Position numbers and translations under genes: made by a program. This document shows positions 59,881-64,000 of a stretch of DNA of 64,000 nt, piece after piece; position 1 is the first letter of the stretch, and every line of letters begins with the position of its first letter. The stretch is from Dechloromonas sp. (GTDB lineage Bacteria; Pseudomonadota; Gammaproteobacteria; Burkholderiales; Rhodocyclaceae). The stretch covers positions 1 to 64,000 of the forward strand of contig JAQTXC010000008.1 in assembly GCA_028689015.1 (NCBI GenBank). The letters are read 5' to 3'. Under the pieces are notes generated by a model that was not told the origin of the DNA, made no database searches, and saw only the letters and a program-made list of their open reading frames with translations.

Positions 59881-60675
59881 TTAGACCGCAACCGGGGCGG
59901 CGATGTGGGGGTGCGGGTCATAGCCGTCGAGGCGGAAATCCTCGAAATGGAAGCCGAAGAGGTCGTTGACGGCCGGGTTGACCCATAGCCGGGGCAGTGG
60001 GCGAGGTGTCCGTGTCAGCTGCAGCCGCGCCTGGGTGAAATGATTGCTGTAAATGTGTGCATCGCCGAAGGTGTGAACGAATTCACCGGCCTGATAACCG
60101 CAGACCTGGGCCAGCATCACGGTCAACAAGGCGTATGAGGCAATATTGAACGGTACGCCAAGGAAAATATCCGCGCTGCGTTGGTAGAGCTGGCAGGAAA
60201 GCTTGCCGTCGGCAACGTAAAACTGGAACAGGCAGTGGCAGGGCGGCAGGGCCATCTGGTCAACGTCACCGGGGTTCCAGGCTGACACCAGGTGGCGCCG
60301 CGAATCGGGATTGTTTTTCAAGCCATGCACCAGTTGCGCCATTTGGTCGATCAGGCGGCCGTCTGTGGTTTCCCAGCGGCGCCACTGCTTGCCGTACACC
60401 GGCCCGAGATCGCCTTTATCGTCGGCCCATTCGTCCCAGATGCGGACACCGTTTTCTTTCAGGTAAGCGATGTTGGTATCGCCCTGAAGAAACCACAATA
60501 GTTCGTGAATGATCGACTTCAGGTGCAATTTTTTAGTGCTCACCATCGGGAAGCCGTCGCTCAGGTCAAAGCGCATTTGCCAGCCAAAAACCGAGCGGGT
60601 GCCGGTACCGGTGCGGTCGGATTTATCGTGGCCGTGGTCGAGCACGTGGCGCATGAGATCGAGATATTGCTGCAT
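59881..60675 (-). CDS. thyA: Thymidylate synthase
   Basis: Makes dTMP from dUMP using methylene-tetrahydrofolate. From ATG 60675 it is 264 residues, and the catalytic cysteine in LPPCHC falls at Cys146, exactly the Escherichia coli number, which supports this start. An upstream ATG (60714) would add 13 residues. Neither start has a clear ribosome-binding site. Dihydrofolate it forms is recycled by folA two genes on. Confidence 0.97.
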   Translation of the reverse strand: MQQYLDLMRHVLDHGHDKSDRTGTGTRSVFGWQMRFDLSDGFPMVSTKKLHLKSIIHELLWFLQGDTNIAYLKENGVRIWDEWADDKGDLGPVYGKQWRRWETTDGRLIDQMAQLVHGLKNNPDSRRHLVSAWNPGDVDQMALPPCHCLFQFYVADGKLSCQLYQRSADIFLGVPFNIASYALLTVMLAQVCGYQAGEFVHTFGDAHIYSNHFTQARLQLTRTPRPLPRLWVNPAVNDLFGFHFEDFRLDGYDPHPHIAAPVAV

Positions 60676-60839
60676 GGGTGTGCGGTATTCGGATGCGTAG
60701 AGAAAGGGAAACATTCTACAGGCATTATCGAAGCGGCGGGATAATGGGCTTGTTTATGACTTTGGTCTGATTGCGTACTGCCTGAAAGTTGTGCTCGAAT
60801 GGCTCGAGTGGAGCGGTTTATTTAATTTTCGGAGCGAGT

Positions 60840-62381
60840 ATGTGGCGAGTTTTGTCGGGCTTGGCTAGCCTGGGTTTGATGCGTTCGGCGCATCCTTTGG
60901 CTGATGTGGCCTCTTTGAAAAGATTTATTGATGGCTTGCCGGGTGACGATGATGGCAAGTCGCTGACGTTGATCACCGCCTGCCTGGAGTCTTGGGTGTT
61001 GGATGAGCAGCAGCCTTTGGATTGTGTCGTCGATGGCTTGCGCCGCCTTGACAGGGCGGCCGCATCGCGTGTGCTCGAACTGGCCCGCGAATACCAGCAT
61101 GCTTTGCGGCCAGCCCGGCGCCAGGAAGCCTGCCTATGGACGCAGGTTCATGGTTATTGGGCGGCCATGGCGGCGACTTGCGAGCTTTTGTTGCATGGTT
61201 TGCGCCAGCAGCAGGCGGCGAATCCGGAGGCGCTGAGCTGGGTGTGCGGTCGGTTGATTGGTGCTTTGGCCCATCTCTTCAAATGGCAGCAGCTTCACTA
61301 TGGCCCGATTGCCCCCGAGCTTTGGTTGCGAGCAGGTCAGGCGCTCATGCTGGCTGAACAGCACGATGTCGGTGAGGCGGCGGGCCGTGCAGACGAAGCC
61401 AGGCAGGAATATGCGCGACTGATGGCCTTGCAGGCTGCATCGCTGAATAGTTTGACGCCTGCTCAGATGGATACGGCAGAAATGTTGATTGACCATTTCG
61501 TGGACGGTTTCGCACTGTCGTCGCAGCCTGTGGCGGGGGCTGTTTATTGGATTGACCCCGCGGGTGCCATGCCTGCGCAGCGAGTGAGTCAGGCTGCAGA
61601 ACTTCCGCTGGGGCGAGTGCGCTACATGTTGCCTGGTCAAGCGCACTCGGCAATGGCGGATTTGCTGACACAACTTGATGCCGGGCAGGCTGTCCCGCAG
61701 GAGCTCAAGCGGCGTGGTGCCTTGGCGCATACTATCCGAGCTGTTTTGCCTCATTTACTGGATCAGTTTTCGGCGCTGCCGTTGCCACGTGCGCATGTGC
61801 GGCGAGCGGTGCGGCAGCGGATGGCTGTCTTGCACGGATTGCCTGCTGCCTGGCAGGCTTTCGCCTGGCGAAAGGCGGGGATGGCAGGGGGACAAAGCGG
61901 TGAAAGCTGGGTCGTTGAGGATGCTAGTGCTGGCGGATTCCGGGCCAGTTTGATCTGGCATGGCGCGGACTGGCTGAAGATTGGGGCTTTGTTATCACTC
62001 TGCCCAGAAGGTGGTGACAACTGGTTACTGGGTTGCATTCGGCGCTGTCAGCGTGATCCTGATGGGTCTGCCTATATCGGTATCGAGGTGCTTGGGCGGC
62101 AGGTGCAGGCGGTCGACTTTCGTTTGCGGCCAGTTGTTGCTGGCAGTTATGCCCGGGCCGAAGTGGTACCTGGTTTGCTGATTCTCGATGCGCAGGACGA
62201 CGACGCTTGTCGTGTGATTCTTCCGGCCGGTGCTTTCGCTCTGAAGGAGAGTCTTGGTTGCCTGTTGGGTGATGTGAACTATGTTCTTACACCGGTGTGC
62301 TTGCTTGAGCAGGGCGGAGGGTTTGCCTTGGCTTGTTACTCATCCCCTGAACTGCGCTCGCGATCAATGGGGGGAAGCTAA
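60840..62381 (+). CDS. Protein with PilZ-like C-terminal region, tandem copy 1
   Basis: 513 residues from ATG 60840, with GGAG seven bases upstream. The N-terminal three hundred residues are helical and of unknown family. The C-terminal region has the PilZ sequence marks: Arg321-x-x-x-Arg325 (RRAVR), then Asp361-x-Ser363-x-x-Gly366 in VVEDASAGGF, followed by WLKIGALLSL and GIEVLGRQV. This suggests cyclic-di-GMP binding. No signal or membrane segment. It is paralogous along its whole length to the next gene. The family name is not recognised. Confidence 0.75.
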   Translation: MWRVLSGLASLGLMRSAHPLADVASLKRFIDGLPGDDDGKSLTLITACLESWVLDEQQPLDCVVDGLRRLDRAAASRVLELAREYQHALRPARRQEACLWTQVHGYWAAMAATCELLLHGLRQQQAANPEALSWVCGRLIGALAHLFKWQQLHYGPIAPELWLRAGQALMLAEQHDVGEAAGRADEARQEYARLMALQAASLNSLTPAQMDTAEMLIDHFVDGFALSSQPVAGAVYWIDPAGAMPAQRVSQAAELPLGRVRYMLPGQAHSAMADLLTQLDAGQAVPQELKRRGALAHTIRAVLPHLLDQFSALPLPRAHVRRAVRQRMAVLHGLPAAWQAFAWRKAGMAGGQSGESWVVEDASAGGFRASLIWHGADWLKIGALLSLCPEGGDNWLLGCIRRCQRDPDGSAYIGIEVLGRQVQAVDFRLRPVVAGSYARAEVVPGLLILDAQDDDACRVILPAGAFALKESLGCLLGDVNYVLTPVCLLEQGGGFALACYSSPELRSRSMGGS

Positions 62382-62569
62382 TTTTGCCGAAAGGCAGCAG
62401 AACCCTGCCGGGTTGTTCGGCTGCTTGGTGTGGCACTTACCTGAGGAGGCATGAAATCTTGAAGGAGAGTATTCAATATAAAGGGGTGTGGATTTTGAAC
62501 AATTGTTAAGTTGCGGTGAGTGATGTTTAATGGTTGGGAGCGTTTTCTTTCTGATGGATTGATTCTGAT

Positions 62570-64000
62570 ATGTGGCGAATTCTGACGGGCGTGGTGGGCT
62601 TTGATCAAAAGCATGCGGCCTACCCCTTGGCTGACGAAGGCGCTTTGCGGCAAATTGTTGCTAATTTGCCTGCTGACAATCCTTGTCGTGCATTGAAAGA
62701 ACTTGCTGGTTGGTTAGAAGCCCTGACCATGCAGGAAGGTTTGTCAGTGGAGAGGATGGTGGCAGCCTTGCGCTGCCTGGATGGCGTTGCGGATGAGTAC
62801 GTCGATGCAGTGACCCAGGTCTACCTGCACACGCTTCGGCCGGAGCGGCGGGAAGAGGTTAGGCAGTGGAAGTCGTGTCACGGTTACTGGTTGGCACTGG
62901 CGCATGCGTGTGAGTTTGTGCTGGTGGTCGCGCGTCAGCAGCCAGCGCAGTGCCAACGGCCCGCCCTGGCTTGGCTGTGTGCCCGTCTTATCGGCGCTTT
63001 GGCCAATTCATACAAATGGAAAAAGCTTCGCTACGGTCCTGTTTCCTCGGGTCTATGGCAGCGTGCAGGCCAGGCCTTGTTATTGGCGGAGGAACTGGGC
63101 GTGGCGGGTGTGCCGAGTGGTTTGCCGGGAGGCAATACCGCGAATCGTGAATACAGCCACCTGATGGTCTTGCATATCGCCTCTCTGACCAGTCTGTCGC
63201 CTGCTGAAATGCATCTTGCTGAAAAGGTGCTTATCCATTTTTTACCCTTGTTGGTTTTTTCCTCGCAAGCAGAGTCGGAGAGCACTTATTGGATCGATTT
63301 GACGTCGGCGACGCCGCCGCAGCGGATTGCGCAGCGCCCGGATGCGCCGGCGGCTAATTTACGGTTTTTGCGGTCAACAGTCACTTACGCGGCTATCTCA
63401 GACCTATTGGCCGCGCTTGAGCGTGGGGCGTTGGTGCCTGCTGAAATCAAATTTGATGAAAAGATTCCCGGCTATCAGTTGTTGCCTGTATTGCGCCACC
63501 TGGTCGAGCAACTTGCCCCCACGCCGCCTACACGAACCTGCGTTCGTCATCGGGTACGTCATCGGATGACGGTTGTGCATGGCTTGCCGCAAGCCTGGCA
63601 GGTCTTTGCTTGGCGTTCGACGGAGCGCTTGTCTGGTCAAGCCGGGGAAAGCTGGGTGGTGGAAAACGTAAGCCGCGGTGGCTTAGGGGCCCGCTTGGTT
63701 TGGCGTAGTGCTGATTGGTTGAAAATTGGCGTTTTGTTGTCGTTTCGCCCCGGCGGGGGGGAGAACTGGCTGCTGGGTTGTGTCCGGCGCTGCCAGCGGG
63801 AGCGAGATGGGCGGGCTCGGGTCGGTATCGAGGTGCTGGGTCGGCAGGTCCGTGCCATTGACTTTCGCCTAGGCTCGGCTGCGCCCGGCAGCCCGGCAGG
63901 GGCCGAGGTAGTGCCGGGGTTGCTGATTCTCGATGGCAATGTCGGCGATCATTGCCGGGTCGTGCTGCCGGCCGGGACGTATGACCAGAAGGCAAGTCTG
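62570..64000 (+). CDS. Protein with PilZ-like C-terminal region, tandem copy 2 (partial)
   Basis: Starts MWRILTGVVGFDQKH and is open for 477 codons to the right edge. It is a full-length paralogue of the preceding gene: ESWVVE, DWLKIG, NWLLGC-RRCQR, GIEVLGRQV and AEVVPGLLILD are shared. The PilZ-type marks are an RHR-rich RHRVRHR stretch and NVSRGG (N-x-S-x-x-G). About 40 residues would be missing at the C-terminus. There is no good ribosome-binding site. A 188-base gap separates the copies. Confidence 0.7.
   Translation, partial: MWRILTGVVGFDQKHAAYPLADEGALRQIVANLPADNPCRALKELAGWLEALTMQEGLSVERMVAALRCLDGVADEYVDAVTQVYLHTLRPERREEVRQWKSCHGYWLALAHACEFVLVVARQQPAQCQRPALAWLCARLIGALANSYKWKKLRYGPVSSGLWQRAGQALLLAEELGVAGVPSGLPGGNTANREYSHLMVLHIASLTSLSPAEMHLAEKVLIHFLPLLVFSSQAESESTYWIDLTSATPPQRIAQRPDAPAANLRFLRSTVTYAAISDLLAALERGALVPAEIKFDEKIPGYQLLPVLRHLVEQLAPTPPTRTCVRHRVRHRMTVVHGLPQAWQVFAWRSTERLSGQAGESWVVENVSRGGLGARLVWRSADWLKIGVLLSFRPGGGENWLLGCVRRCQRERDGRARVGIEVLGRQVRAIDFRLGSAAPGSPAGAEVVPGLLILDGNVGDHCRVVLPAGTYDQKASL

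Overview
This 64 kb window is chromosomal core DNA of a high-GC Gram-negative bacterium. Gene order and protein character point to a betaproteobacterium, most probably Rhodocyclales (Dechloromonas/Azonexus-like). Three blocks support this: rpsU-yqeY-dnaG-rpoD-tRNA-Ile2, miaB-phoH-ybeY-corC-lnt and leuS-lptE-holA. This is a judgement by eye; the genus cannot be fixed without a search. I see no prophage, insertion sequence, CRISPR array or rRNA operon.

Layout. 1-5.4 kb: glyQ/glyS (glyS runs off the left edge), a lytic transglycosylase, msrA, an alpha/beta hydrolase and a metallo-beta-lactamase-fold protein. 5.4-10.5 kb: the leftward operon miaB-phoH-ybeY-corC-lnt (tRNA modification, ribosome maturation, lipoprotein acylation). 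10.5-15.6 kb: tRNA-Met, then the leftward macromolecular-synthesis operon ending in tRNA-Ile2(CAU). 15.6-30.3 kb: tsaD, plsY/folB, a CBS protein, ybaK, serC, an ATP-grasp protein, xerD, an alkylguanine methyltransferase, an acyl-CoA dehydrogenase, hemerythrin, proA, holA, lptE and leuS. 30.3-42.8 kb is more accessory: a FecR/SPOR protein, a small unknown protein, a UvrD-type helicase, a qor-TAXI-ParA operon, a LysR/pirin/flavodoxin redox module, a double-receiver regulator, a sialidase-like protein with a membrane partner, and an enoyl-CoA hydratase paralogue without its catalytic glutamates. 42.8-51.5 kb: dnaE, a soluble chemoreceptor next to an HTH-receiver protein, a SulP transporter, a ribbon-helix-helix protein, and a 400 bp gene-free region with DnaA boxes and an IHF-like site. 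51.5-60.7 kb: metG, apbC, dcd, an amino-acid decarboxylase, and folA, pgi and thyA. 60.7-64 kb: two tandem paralogues with a PilZ-like C-terminal region, the second cut by the right edge.

Most of the window is housekeeping: translation (glyQS, leuS, metG, two tRNAs, rpsU, tsaD, miaB, ybeY, ybaK), replication and repair (dnaG, dnaE, holA, uvrD, xerD, ogt), thymidylate/folate supply (dcd, thyA, folA, folB) and envelope (lnt, lptE, plsY, slt). No obviously novel multi-gene system stands out. The signals most worth following are the roughly tenfold over-represented octamer GTCGACCG across the window, the DnaA-box/IHF region beside metG, the tandem PilZ-like paralogues, the TAXI-ParA gene pair and the two atypical signalling proteins.
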